From positions 141,438-203,437 of the forward strand of contig MNCI01001005.1 in assembly GCA_015680685.1 (NCBI GenBank): a DNA stretch of 62,000 nt, read 5' to 3'. The first letter of the stretch is position 1. Each line of letters begins with the position of its first letter. The position numbers were made by a program, and so were the translations under genes. The notes under the pieces were generated by a model. It worked only from the letters and a program-made list of their open reading frames with translations. It was not told the DNA's origin and ran no database searches. This DNA is from Gnetum montanum. Taxonomy: Eukaryota > Streptophyta > Gnetopsida > Gnetales > Gnetaceae. Below, one piece after another: positions 46,068 to 57,540 of the stretch.

Positions 46068-48425
46068 TACAAAATTTTTTGTTTGGGTACAATCTATAAT
46101 CATAATAAGACCATGGATTAGCAATCATTGTGTAACCTTAAAACAATTAGGATACCTTACCTCTTAAGGATGGTTACACTTTGGATAAGTTGTGATTATA
46201 GCTAATTTAATTAATTAATTATCATTTATTTATGTATTTTCATTAATAAATTATCCCCAAGGTTGTTGGAAGGGTTAACTTGTGAAAAAGCTTATGTTTA
46301 TATATGGTTAAGGTTATTAACCCTTTGGGGAGTTAGAAAATTTTCCAAAAAATTTCATCAATTTTTAATCAAAAACTTTAAAGTTTGTAGCCCCCATAGT
46401 AAAGATCTTACCTCCAATAAGTGCAAAATCAAAAAATGGAGTGATTTGGACAAATAGTTGGGAAGTTATGAGCTCTAGAAGGTTTTGAGCAAAGTGTTTG
46501 GTGGTATATATAGGGTTTTTGCATTACATTGATGAGGCCTAGTTGACTAGGCCTCTTCAACTAGGGTGGATGCATTGATGGAACCTCAACAACATAACCA
46601 TTGACCATTATAGTCAAACTTTGACCTTAGTCAAACTTGCAAAATATGAAGAGTTTTTGAGTGAAATTGATGTCAAATGAAAGCTTAAAAGACCAAGAAT
46701 TGTATGAAAACATGAGAAGAGGGTGTTGAAACTCATAAATTTTGGAAAAAGGAAAAAATTTAATTTAGTGGATGAATGAAATGAAAGATTAAGGAGCACT
46801 AAGTAATTTAGTCAATGAAATATGTGAAAGATAGGATTGTGACAATGCCAAAGGTAAGGAACATTAATTAACCAAGCCAAAAGCTATCCAAGTGGGTTCT
46901 CCCCATAGTAGGCTCATGCCCTTTTGCCCTTGCATAACCTCAACTAAGAAGTCTATAGGCCCCATAGCCAACTTAATGATCATGACAAATTAAGGACCAA
47001 ACTGAAAGAATTTACTTAAGAATCCTAACAAATCAAACCAAGACATAGAGCATAACGTAGAACACAGTAGTAAGGTGAGTTATGGCAGCATAGATGGATG
47101 ATAGAGAAGGTGAAATGGAGTTCCAAATTGAGGTCATCAGAAGTCCAATATGGAATTTGTATTTAAAATTACCCAAGAAGTTCCATCCTCAATCTAGACC
47201 AAAACCATCTACTTTCAGTGACTTCGCATCCCCACTCTAAGATTGATCCACCCTCTCAAGATATAAGAATGCTTCCACAAAACAACCACAATCTCACAAA
47301 GAGAGGAAAAGAGAAGTAGAAAGTAAGAGAGAGGGCCTCAGTCAGAGGGGACCTTCAGTCATAGGTGCATGTTTTTTGAGTCCCATAACTAGTGCTTGTA
47401 GCCCATTTATTTATCCAAGGGATGTGCTTTCAATTCTCATCATTTTTATTTTTTTCTATTTTTTTTCAAAATTGGAACCACACCATGCAAGGACTTATTA
47501 ATATTGAAGGGGTCTGCTTTGAATTTTCATTATTTTTGTTTTCTTCTTGAATGGGAACCACACCATGCAATGACATTATTTGACTTCCTATTATTGGTTG
47601 GTTTGGAATGGTAAGAATTCCATGAAAAACACTCAAGCACTCAAGCAAGTAGAAGAGCACAAAGAGTATTAAGTCCCCTTGAATTCACATCCTTTACAAA
47701 CATTTGAATCCTTCCTAATTCTAGAGCCACCAAGGTCACCAATTAATTAGAAGTTTCTTTAATAAAAATGAACCTCAAATTCCCAGAATAAAGGAAACTA
47801 TAGAGTTCATTGGATGGAGCAGATGATGTGGACTCACTGCCTATTCCATGAAAAATAAACCATGATAAAATCATCAAACATAATAATTCAAAAATAGAAA
47901 TTAGACATCAATAATCACACATTAAGCACAAACCATCATTAGTAGACAACAATAGTAGCACTGTGTGCTATGGCAATAAAGGAAGTTTATTAGGAAAAAT
48001 GAGGAAATACCATACTTAAATCAAACCAAATAAAGAAAAATATAAGAAAATGTAAAATAGTAAAGAAATTTTGAAGGTACTAAAGATGGTCTAAAATTAG
48101 AAAAATTTGAAAAATAAAAAAATTTGTAAAATAAATAGTTTGTAAAAATAAAAAATATAAAGAACAAAAGGTAGAAAAACTGACAATCAAATTTGATGAT
48201 TAGCATGGATGACCATTTTCCCTATGACTAAGTTCAAATGAAGAGATTCAAAAAATAGAATGTGGTTATCCATCCATTGAGGCAGTAGTTACACTAGCCT
48301 ATCTTAGTTCTAAAAAAGGCTTTACTTGTTGGATGTTGACCAACTACTTTTTATTTGGGTTGTTAGGCTTGTAGATCAACATGGCACTAGAGGGAAAGGT
48401 TTGATCAATTACATAAGGTTCCTCT
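46068..48425 (-). other. Integrase-to-ORF spacer of element E
   Basis: No supported gene. Landmarks on the minus strand: T-rich block 48,190-48,010; conserved block 46,960-46,850 shared with A; palindrome and TATATATA at 46,600-46,505; acceptor-like site at 46,067. Short T-rich open frames here encode only Phe/Leu-rich low complexity. Confidence 0.6.
46505..46565 (-). promoter_or_regulatory. Possible internal promoter of element E
   Basis: TATATATA at 46,505-46,512, with an inverted repeat (GAGGCCTAG / CTAGGCCTC arms, 46,531-46,562) on its upstream side in minus-strand sense. The same palindrome type lies upstream of the TATA box in LTRs G and E. It is about 440 bp upstream of the additional ORF. 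Confidence 0.4.
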
Positions 48426-49420
48426 CATAATGTTTGATATTTTTTCTTTTGGGATACAAGTGCAAGGTTCCAGTAGTGAACCTTATCTCCTAGTTGAAGT
48501 TTTACTTTCCTAATTTTAAGGTCATGATGTTGCTTACTAAATGCATTATTCACCTCATTCAAGGATAGGACCACCAATTGATTTTCATCTATCATGTTTA
48601 GGATGATTAGTCTTTCTTTTTTTGCTAGACATAGGTCAAGGTTTACATCATAGGTCGTTGAGAGTGCATGGAGCCTGGATTGAATCATAAGCATTGGAAG
48701 TTTTTTGTACACTAACTCATAGAGAGAGTAGCCAATAAGAAGTTTCCAAGTTGAACGATAAGCCCAAGGAGCATCATTAAGCTTTCTATTCCAATCCTTC
48801 ATATATTTCCTAATAGTTCATGTTAGTATATTTGTAATCTCCCAGTTGGTTACCTCTGCTTGACTATTGTCTTGGGGGTGATAAGGTGTTGTTAATTTAT
48901 GTTCTACCCCCAAGCATTGCATTAATTTTCTAAATGTGGCACCTGTGAAATGAGTTCCATTTTTAAAAATTAGTGAATGTTGCATCCCAAAGCCTTTCAC
49001 AATATTTTGTTGTACAAATCTAGCAGCAGTGGATGATGTACAATTAGTAACGACTACTACTTTTTCCCATTTTGTGTAGTAATCAACTGCTACTATAATA
49101 TAAAACTTTCTATTAGACATGGGTGTGACGGAATCCATGAAATCCACATTCCACATGTCCAAAGCTTCTAGTGGTTGAATCCACTATTGAGAACCTTCCA
49201 TGCAAGTGGTCATTCCCCCATCTTGTTGACAACATTCACAAGACTTGATGAACTAGTGAGCATCCCTAAAGGTTGGAGGCCAATAGTATCTTCCCATTAG
49301 AATTTTAATCTCTATGCATCTCCCTGCATAGTGGCCTATGTAAGGCCCTTCGTGAGCATCCTAGAGAACATGTAGTTGATTTTTGTTAGGGACACACCAA
49401 CGAATTAGGCCATTGGCACA
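48425..49420 (-). pseudogene. Element E integrase
   Basis: DDE integrase. The minus strand shows AVDYYTKWEKVVVV (first Asp), IFKNGTHFTGATF (second Asp replaced by Asn) and HPQDNSQAEVTNWE (Glu), so the catalytic triad is broken. It is followed by LNDAPWAYRSTWK and GYSLYELVYKKLP, then a C-terminal basic region. The H2C2 zinc-binding N-terminus is just upstream (49,361-49,561: MQQFLHHAKYFMEIHGHLYK and RWCVP). Pieces share one frame with few indels. Confidence 0.85.
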
Positions 49421-49960
49421 CACCTTGTAAAGGTGTCCATGGATTTCCATGAAGTATTTGGCATGATGAAGAAATTGTTGCATTTTTCTAAAATCCAAGT
49501 CTTGTGACATCTCCTGAGTGAGAAGATAGGTGAGGATGCCATTATTCCATATTATTTTCATAGGCTTTTGTTCACTTATTGCTCATGTAAAGAGAACTTC
49601 ATCTAGAAATTGATTAAGGAGTAGGCTCTCCTCCTCTTTATTATCCCATCTTAAGTAAGAGAGATGGTCAGTGATCACATTCTTAGTCCCTTTTCGATCT
49701 ACCATCATGAGATCAAATTCCTATAAGATCACAAGCCACTATAAGACATGAGGGCTCACCATCAACTTATTTATGAGGAACTAGATTGCATTATGGTTTG
49801 TATGCATAAATACTTTGTAACCAATCACATAGTGCCTAAACTTTTCTAGCATCTACACTAGTCTGGTGCTCGTAGGATTGGTGTTTTTACAAGTTTCTCC
49901 TTTAATTATTGGAATGTGTGTTCACATTTCTTGGTCTAGCTGAATGATGTATCTTTCTTT
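49361..49960 (-). pseudogene. Element E RNase H and integrase zinc-binding region
   Basis: Open piece at 49,361-49,561 covers the linker and zinc-binding block of integrase. Upstream, degenerate RNase H blocks matching FDLMMVDRKGTKN and a HTNH-like region are readable near 49,690 and 49,800. Confidence 0.65.
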
Positions 49961-50790
49961 GTAAGCTCTACCAATGGCTTTGCAACCATGGAAAAATTCT
50001 CTATGAATAGATGGTAGTAACCAATGTGTCCAAGGAATGACTAGACAACTTTAACGGTCTCTAGTTGGCATGTTATTCCTTAGATGACCCTTATTTTTTC
50101 TGAATCTACCTCAATCCATTTTTGTGAAATTTGATGCCCTATCATAATGCTTTCTTGGACCATGAGATGGATCTTTTGCCAATTAAGTCATAGATTTTTT
50201 TCCACACATCTTTTTAGTGCTTGATCAAGTCAATCCAATGCTTGCTCAAAGGTAGCTCCATAGGTGAAAAAGTCATCCATGAAGACTTCAACACCACTAC
50301 CAATTTGCTATTGAAAAATACTAAGGACCAAGCAATGAAGTGTTGCAAGGGCATTGCACAAACCAAATGGCATCTTAAAATATGTAGAAGTCCCTTAAGA
50401 ACACATGAATGTTGTCTTGGATTAATCTTTGGATGCAATTTGGATTTGGTTATAGCCACTCTAACCACCCAAGAAACTTAATAAAAATGCCCAAATATGA
50501 TGTCTAACACTTGATATACAAATGACAAAAAAATGATCTTTAAATTTTTTCATATTCAATAGCCTGAAGTCAATGCAAACTTGCCATTTTCCACTCTTGT
50601 TTGGTACAATTACAAGTGGAGTAATCCACTCACTATCTGCGATGGGATAGATGAACCCCAGCTTGAGGAATTGCTCTATTTCTTCCTTGATGATTTTCTT
50701 GAATTTGATGTTCGATTTCTTTTGTGGCTACCTTCTAGGCTTCATGGCTAGGTCGATGTAGATGTGATGCTAGCATATCCTTGGATCAAT
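49960..50790 (-). pseudogene. Element E reverse transcriptase
   Basis: Minus strand holds EVFMDDFFTYG (coding about 50,253-50,284), the catalytic box with both Asp present, and upstream IAD.EWITPLVIVP-type and KSGKWQVCIDFRLLN-like blocks. The LKKALDWIDLIKH-type thumb motif follows. Athila-like, with stops and indels. Confidence 0.8.
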
Positions 50791-50999
50791 TCCTATTAGC
50801 TCTAGATATGACCAAGCAAAGTCTATTAACCATTTATTTAGCACTTTCAATAACTTTTCCTTTTGCTCAGGAGCAAGTTTGGCATTAATTATGACCACTT
50901 TACCATTCTTTAGAAATGCATACTACATACCAACTAGTAAATTTTTTAGTTCTAAGAGCTCTTGCTTGGAGTGATCAAGGATTTCCAACTCTTCCCAAC

Positions 51000-51700
51000 A
51001 ACTATCATCATCTTAATTAGAGAGTTGGAAATGAACTTCTTCAATTTTATCCATGCCTTCAACATATGCACATGTTAGGCTCTCAATTGGCTTCATGCAT
51101 ATTGTGTTGTTATCTAAATTAGCTACCAACCATTGGGTGCCCTCCTACTTTGTGGTTGTTGTGTACAAACACCTTTGAATTTTAATTTCTTGTTCACACT
51201 CATTGCATGCCTTAATGTATGTACTCTTGATTGACCAAATCTTTTGCATGCAGTTGCACCCATTATCATTGTACATGATGCATGGAATACACTTCTTCTC
51301 AATATTTCCTAGCTCATTTTATTTGGATATTTCTAAAGATAGGTCCCTTATGTCCATTCTTGCATTAACCATGCTTAACCAAGCTCTTCCCATGATGATG
51401 AAAAATTCATTTTTTTAGTTGTCCACCTTGATTACTAGAAAATCAATAGGATAGGACCACCCACAAACTATGGTCACAATGTCCTTTACTAAACCCAAAG
51501 GAATAGTAATTGAATGATCTACTAATTCTAGATGAATGTTGCTCTTCTTAAGAGGTGGTAGGTTTCAGGCCTTGTACATGTCATGGGAGATGAGGTTAAC
51601 TCTGGAACTAGAGTCAAGAAGAGTCTTTCATGGCTCTTGTCTAGCAATCTATAGAAAAATGAGTGGATGTATTAGATTAGATCTTTTTTTAGGAATATTA
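51000..51700 (-). pseudogene. Element E aspartic protease
   Basis: Minus strand shows TLLDSSSRVNLISHD (Asp and Ser kept, Gly changed to Ser) near 51,590-51,620, and downstream MGRAWLSMVNARMDIRDLSL and EISK, the C-terminal block shared with A and D. Confidence 0.75.
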
Positions 51701-51749
51701 CTAGCCTTGATCCAGTTAGAAAAAACATGAGTTAGCATTATAGTGCAGA

Positions 51750-52613
51750 TCCTAGGTGGCACTTGATTTGAAGGGTACTTGAAGGTATTTGATGCAGAGG
51801 ATGAGGATGCTAGATATGTAGGGAAATCAGCTAGATTAGATTGTGAGGGCTAAAGAGGACTATTGGGCTGAAATAAAGGTATTTTTCTTGAATGATTATC
51901 CAAATCACTTGGTTGAAAAATTAGTTGTGAGAGTACAGCCCTCATAGCATTTCATTGTTGATATTGTGAAGGAATCTCACCCTGCATGGATGGAGCAAAA
52001 GGTAACTAGGTTGAAAGTGGAGCTTTATGTGCAAAGGGATGTGAAGGATGATATGGATATGAATATGGATTTTTCCTTTAAGTAGATGATGAATGTGTTA
52101 GGTGGTACTCTGGAGGGTAATAGTGATGTTGGAATGATGTATGACTTGTAGAGCTTCTAGGGAGATGAGCTACAAAACATAGTACCTGTATAGATCTAGT
52201 TGCCTTTAAGGGTATTGCTACATTTGTGGCGGCATCCCCTATGATTATGGTTGGAATCATTTTTGGTATTGTTTATAAGGTTGTGGTGAAGTTCCACTTA
52301 GGTAGTAAGCTTGTTGTTGTTGGTGGAACTATCTTGGACTACCTTGAGGGTAAGGCCATCATCTTGGAGCTTGCCTACATGCTAGGCAGGGATTCAATGC
52401 ATACACTCTAGACTCCTGTAATTGTGACACCATAGTGCAACATCCCTTTGGATGTTTGTATTAGCATATGTCATATTTAGTTTCATAATAAGAGTCAGAC
52501 TCCACAATTTCCTCTATTGCAGCAGCTTTGCCCTTACCTCTTTGGTAGCCACGTTTAGCTTCTTCTCACCTATTGTGATTACAATCACTATTTTGCTCTT
52601 TGGATTCTTCAAT
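51750..52613 (-). pseudogene. Element E gag, C-terminal part
   Basis: Knuckle-like YDICQYKHPKGCC-type block near 52,420-52,475 (with degenerate bases) followed by a QLQESRVY motif and a Gln/Pro/Tyr-rich tail. Ends abruptly at 52,613, where pararetroviral sequence begins. Confidence 0.65.
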
Positions 52614-52840
52614 TGCTTTCTTGAGTTGCTGAATCCTAGCATATTTCTGTCTACCCAATTCTTCTAACTCCATCTGTGAAATAACTTCTTTTAAGGATGG
52701 ATTGTGCTTATTGAATGTCGATTTGATTTGGGGATGATTGTTCTTTAACAGCTGAATTGGGATGCGACTTAAAATAATCTTTGTTCGCGGCTCTTGCTAT
52801 ACCAATGGCTATGTACAGACAATAAAATATATGGTAGTTG
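52614..52840 (-). pseudogene. Pararetrovirus fragment, protease-RT linker
   Basis: Reverse complement of about 54,840-55,083 of the forward segment, with a small deletion near its right end. Left edge joins gag of E at 52,613/52,614. In sense it continues from where the reverse segment 57,541-60,877 stops, with about 70 bp missing. Confidence 0.8.
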
Positions 52841-52842
52841 AA

Positions 52843-54227
52843 TGGTATTCAATGATCCGTGAGATCAATTGCTTATTGAAAGAATAAAGAAGATGCAATT
52901 AGAAAAGGAAGAATTTGCCAAGCCTGTAGCTTCAACATCATCAGCCCAAGCCGACGATTGCCAACATCAACTTATGATGGCCCGAAGAACATATGCCAAC
53001 CCACCTTGGCAAAGAGGAACGCCTACAGAACCTCCGGTCTTCACAGCTTTTCAGCATTGGCCAGCAACCTCAATTCCGGTCATCGATATCGATTATCTCC
53101 CTCCTAAAGAAGTTCTTTATGCAATTCGATTATGGATTGATCAGCTGCGAATCAACATGCAAGTGCTTCATGTGGACGAAAAGACAGTCATTCTAGGAGC
53201 CTTTACCCGAGCATGTGGTAAAGTTTGACATTGGTGGGAAGGAACAACTCAAGATTAGAAAAATCAAATCCTTGATACCGGATTACAAGGTGTGTTCGTC
53301 TCTCTAGTTACTGAATTTACAGTAGATTTATCTGCAAATCTAAGATTAAAAGATAAATTGTTACTTAGCCAATGAAAGTTAGAAGATTTAAGGCATTTTG
53401 AGCAGTTTAGTGCTGAGTATTCAAATGAGGTTTATCGGCAAGCACTTCACAGAGATCCAATGATTCCTTATCTTTATTTGGGAAGTTTACCTGCAAAATT
53501 AGGGCAAATGGTTCTTTATAAAGCAATGGAGAAAAATATTGATCTATCTCTCACTTATTTTACCGATCTAATTCACATGGTGAGAGAAGAGCTACAAGCT
53601 ACTTGCTACAATATTCAGTTGCATCACCTGCTTCCTTCAGCAGAAGTATGTGCCAATTTAGATGGCATTGATGTCTTTGGAAAACCCCCAAGAAGAAAAG
53701 GATCTAGAAGGCAGAAGCAGCTGCGATGCAAGCTTACCACTGCACCAAAATATAAGCAGCGGAAATGGAGAAGATCTTTTAAGCGTTCCGGCCCAAAGAG
53801 GTTTTTCGCCAAACGGAGAAAAGGTTCATTCAATAGAAAGAAGGTTACTTGTTATTCATGCAAAAATCAAGGTCATTACGCTCATGAATGTCCATAGAGA
53901 AAAGAGAAGATCAATCCAAAGGTAAAAGCTTTCTTTGAAATTTATATTGCTGATTGGGAACCTGTAGATAATCCAGAAGAAGAAACAGAGTAAGTATTTG
54001 CCATTCAAGTTCTATCTAGTGATAGTGAATCTAGCCCTACATCGGAAGCAGAATCCCAGATAGAGAACGAAGAAGAAGAAGCAGACGAAGAAGCAAAAGA
54101 TGATGATGTGCAACAACGCAGTCTCATGATGCAAGCCTCAACATCACAACCAATAGAAGATGTCTCTGAAGAATGGTTCTCAGAAGTGGATTTAAATGAA
54201 GTTAATACATGGCTGAATGAATAGCCC
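52843..54227 (+). pseudogene. Pararetrovirus capsid region, forward copy
   Basis: Starts inside the capsid-coding part. The frame is continuous with the downstream protease, RT and RNase H, broken only by stops (for example TGA 53,226, TAG 53,256, TGA 53,376, TAG 53,895, TAA 53,991). A basic stretch of Arg/Lys-rich residues (53,680-53,840) precedes the CCHC knuckle CYSCKNQGHYAHEC (53,850-53,891). Then comes an acidic Glu/Asp-rich tail (54,060-54,110). This basic-knuckle-acidic order is typical of caulimovirid capsid proteins, which package the genome. Confidence 0.85.
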
Positions 54228-55214
54228 ATGTGGTCTGATGATTCAAGTACCGAAATCCCAATTGCAGAAGTTGACATTGAAGGAGATCGAGATTCCAATA
54301 TCTCTTCTACTTTAGGATGCAAAGAAACATTGTTGAAGGTAGCTTCTGAAGATGAATCAGATACAGAACCTCCTCCAAAGATCATTCATCAGAAACTTCC
54401 ACAGTTCTTGGCAACTCCCTATCAGAAGAGATTTCCAGTTAATACTGAAGTGAAGAATTGGATCGTACCGCCACCTCTAGAAAAGGTAGATCCACAAATC
54501 CAGCTCCAAATTAAGCATCTTTTAGCATTACAGAATGTTTTATTGATTCCAGTAAAGATAGCAGTAGATGGGCAAAATAAGTGGAAAAAGTATCAAGCTT
54601 TTATTGATACAGGGGCATCATTAAATTTATGCCATAGAGATGTGATAGAATGTTGGGTAACAAGTAAGGCCATGACCTTAGAAACCATGAATGGCACCAG
54701 ACAAGTTTCTCAGTTTGCATTTAATATCCCCATCAAATTAAATGATGAATCAGTTGGAACTGCTAATTTTGTTCAGATTTCCGATAGCGGATTTCATATT
54801 GGATTAGGAGCTCACTTTATGGATACATTAGGTCCATATACTGTAGGGCAAGACATGATTGTCTGTACATAGCCATTGGTACAGCAAGAGCCGCAAAAAA
54901 AGATTATTTTAAGTTGCATCCTAATTCAGCTGTTAAAGAATAAGCATCCTCAAATTAGATCGACATTCAATAAGCACAATCCATCCTTAAAGGATGTTAT
55001 TTCGCAGATGAAATTAGAAGAATTGGCTAGACAGAAATATGCTAGGATTCAGCAACTCAAGAAAGCACAAATCAACTTGACAGAACCAGGTCAGCAATTA
55101 CTTAGCAGTTGTTTTTCAGAATTGAAGAAATGTTGCTGTGAACATCCATTGCAATTTTGGGATCGAGATAGTCTAGAAGCACACATCCCAACAGTCCACA
55201 ACATTCCAGTATAG
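54228..55214 (+). pseudogene. Pararetrovirus aspartic protease and linker, forward copy
   Basis: Active site FIDTGASLNLC with GAT at 54,606-54,608, an intact D-T-G. Downstream NIPIKLNDES and HIGLGAHFMDTLG fit the flap/ILG region. After TAG at 54,870-54,872 the linker (54,876-55,214) includes a Cys/His-rich LKKCCCEHPLQFWD. It would cleave the polyprotein. The frame is unbroken except for stops. Confidence 0.85.
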
Positions 55215-56618
55215 TCTAAAGTGATAGTTCTCAACTAGAAGGACGCCCTTGAAATGGAAAACCAGTTAGCAGAATTTCTTGGTAAGGGATTAATTCAAAA
55301 GTCTGAATCAAATTATGCTTGTTCTAGTTTTATTGTGCAGAATCATGCAGAGATTGCCAGAGGTAAAGCTCGAATGGTGATTAATTACATTCCATTAAAT
55401 GTTATTACCATCGACATCAAATGGCCCTTGCCGAACAAAGAATTGTTAATCCAGAAGGTTGCAGCAAAGAAGGTATTTAGTAAGTTCGATTGTAAAAGTG
55501 GATATCATCAGATTTGCATAACTGCAGAAGACATTCATAAGATAGCATTTTCAACTACGCAAGGTTTATATGAATGGAAGGTTATGCCCTTTGGTCTGAA
55601 GAATGCACCGGCCCAGTTTCAGCGAAGAATGGATGCCATTTTCAAACCAGTCCATCAGTTTGTGGCAAACTATATTAATGATTTTGTAATCTTTTCAGAT
55701 TCCATGGAGGAACATGTTTCTAATTTGCAGAAATTTGCAGCGTTATGCCTCTAGCATGGAATTGGTTTGTCATCTGATCCAAAGAAATTTCAAGTGGGAA
55801 AAACAACAATCGAATTTTTGGGCGTAACAATTCGAGATGGAAAAATTCATATGCAACCGCATGTGCTAGAAAAGATTGATCAGTTTCCAGATCGGTTAGT
55901 CAATAAAGAGCAATGCCTTAGATTTTTGGGATGTATCAACTATGTATCTAGGCATATTGATAAGTTGTCTGATAAAACAAAGGAGATCAGATGGTGCAAA
56001 AATCAGCAACCCTTCACATGGACCAAGGCAGCCACAAGTCAAGTTCAACAGCTCAAAGCAGAATGCCAGAACTTGCCTCCGTTACAACCAATCCTAAAAG
56101 GTTCGTTTATTTTAAATACAGATGCCAGTTATGATGCTTGGGCAGCTGTTCTTCTTCAAGCAAGCAATAGTCGAGAAACCGAACAAGTTTGTGCCTATGC
56201 TTCTGGAACATTTTTGAAGAATGAGTTAAATTATTGGCCGGCAGAAAAGGAAATCCTAGCCGCAGTTCGAGGTTTGGAAAAGTTTCATATCCATTTGATT
56301 TCTGAACCCCTTATATTAAGAACGGATTCGTCTAATTTAGGTACGTTATTAAAGAGGAAAATCAGTCCGTCGCCCAAACTCCAAAGATTTGCATGGTGGC
56401 AATTTATTCTTGCACAATATAAGTTCTCCATAGAACGAATTCCGGGCATCACCAACAACCTACCTAATGCCCTGACCAGGGAATTAAAGCTGCAAGTAAA
56501 GATGTTTCATGTTCACGCTGAGTTTAGTAGCGGTTCAATGAATCCAATGCAAGACAATGAAGATTGGAAACTTTGGCCTGTGGCAACCCTTGAGGATCGT
56601 GTTAAATGGGTAAGATAG
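55215..56618 (+). pseudogene. Pararetrovirus reverse transcriptase and RNase H, forward copy
   Basis: RT: MVINYIPLNVITIDIKWPLP, KFDCKSGYHQI, MPFGLKNAPAQFQRRMD and the catalytic box YINDFVIFS at 55,671-55,697. There AAT (55,677) encodes Asn where the first Asp of Y-x-D-D is expected, so the copy is probably inactive. RNase H follows TAG 55,752-55,754: LNTDASYDAWAAVLLQ, WPAEKEILAAVRGL, LRTDSSNLGTLL and ITNNLPNALTREL. Replicates the genome through an RNA intermediate in the family. Confidence 0.9.
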
Positions 56619-57188
56619 GTTTCTAACCTTTTTCCGCAAGAATCATCGCTCAGTCAATCAAAAAAGTATCCTACCTTAGATTTCTTTGTGAATATGGCGA
56701 GACGCATCGATTGTGTGGTCAACAATCTTCGATGGAGTCGGCTCGAAGCAAAGCTCTTAAGGCATCTCCATGTCATCGATATGCTCGACAACCTCATCCT
56801 CATTCGCCACCATTTTTTTGCTAACGAGCATGCCAAACATTACTTGAACGAGACGTTGGAATCAACTCAGTGGAAAGAAAAGCTATGCACGCATTTCCAG
56901 AGAATCAACTTTTTCCAAGCGCTTACTTGGTACACAAACGAATGCGTGGTGACAAAGCAACTTCAGCTACAAGATGACGATGTTTCATCAACTCCCGTCA
57001 GAATCCTTACCAAGCTGTCTAAGCTTATCAAAGAATGTTTTGATTGCAAGAAGGAACATGGAAAAATTTGTCCTGTCCATCGTGCTATCCTGAAAGCTAT
57101 CTACGCGTGGCTTGTACGCCTGTCTTTGCTTGGCTTGCACGCCAAGGTTGTGTTGTGTGTTTTCCACGCCCTTTGTTGTTATAAATAA
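56619..57188 (+). pseudogene. Pararetrovirus C-terminal extension or ORF2, unrecognised domain
   Basis: In frame with RNase H and separated from it only by one TAG (56,616-56,618). About 190 codons to TAA 57,186. The first ~20 residues are Ser/Gln-rich. The rest is helical in appearance (RRIDCVVNNLRWSRLEAKLL, DNLILIRHHFFANEHAKHYL) and includes CFDCKKEHGKICPVH, a C-x2-C-x3-H-x3-C-x2-H spacing that could bind zinc. I do not recognise the family. It may be the second ORF known in some endogenous lineages, or a C-terminal domain of the polyprotein. The last codons overlap the TATA box. Confidence 0.6.
57180..57187 (+). promoter_or_regulatory. Pararetrovirus genomic promoter TATA box
   Basis: TATAAATA read across the last codons of the preceding ORF (C-C-Y-K-stop). 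In the family the pregenomic promoter lies after the last ORF. AATAAA at 57,210-57,215 is too close to TATA to act on the first pass; AATAAA at 57,324-57,329 lies about 140 bp downstream, in a place suitable for the terminal redundancy. Confidence 0.65.
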
Positions 57189-57540
57189 GGGCAGTCTCAT
57201 AGATGAAGGAATAAAGTAGGAATGAATGTATGAATTAGTAGAGTTTGTAAGGGTATGAAAGCTTGTAAGTGTGATGTCTGTAAGCCTGTTTTTCATTATG
57301 TGTATTTGGTGTGTTTTTCGAGTAATAAAAGTCAGTCTTCTGCTTGCATTTCTCATTGAACTTGCTATTATCCTTTCTTTCTTGCTGTTTAAAGCTATAC
57401 ACGCGATCATCATTCTGGAACGTTTGTTGTATGGGGATTATTGATTCAACGATGAATGATTTCTGGTTAGAACCGCATTTTCTTCTATTCTACTTGCTCA
57501 TAATCCTAGTTATAGCCCTACTCTTTTTAGGCTTATAGTC
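57189..57540 (+). other. Start of pararetroviral leader
   Basis: Pyrimidine-rich sequence with a short ORF (57,344-57,538) of Leu/Phe-rich residues and polyadenylation signal at 57,324. No convincing tRNA-Met primer site is seen; the segment may stop before it. At 57,540 it meets the reverse segment. Confidence 0.5.

Noticed and set aside
57470-57490. Possible tRNA-Met primer site (CTGGTTAGAACCG)
   Set aside because: Needs indels to match the expected TGGTATCAGAGC; too weak to call.
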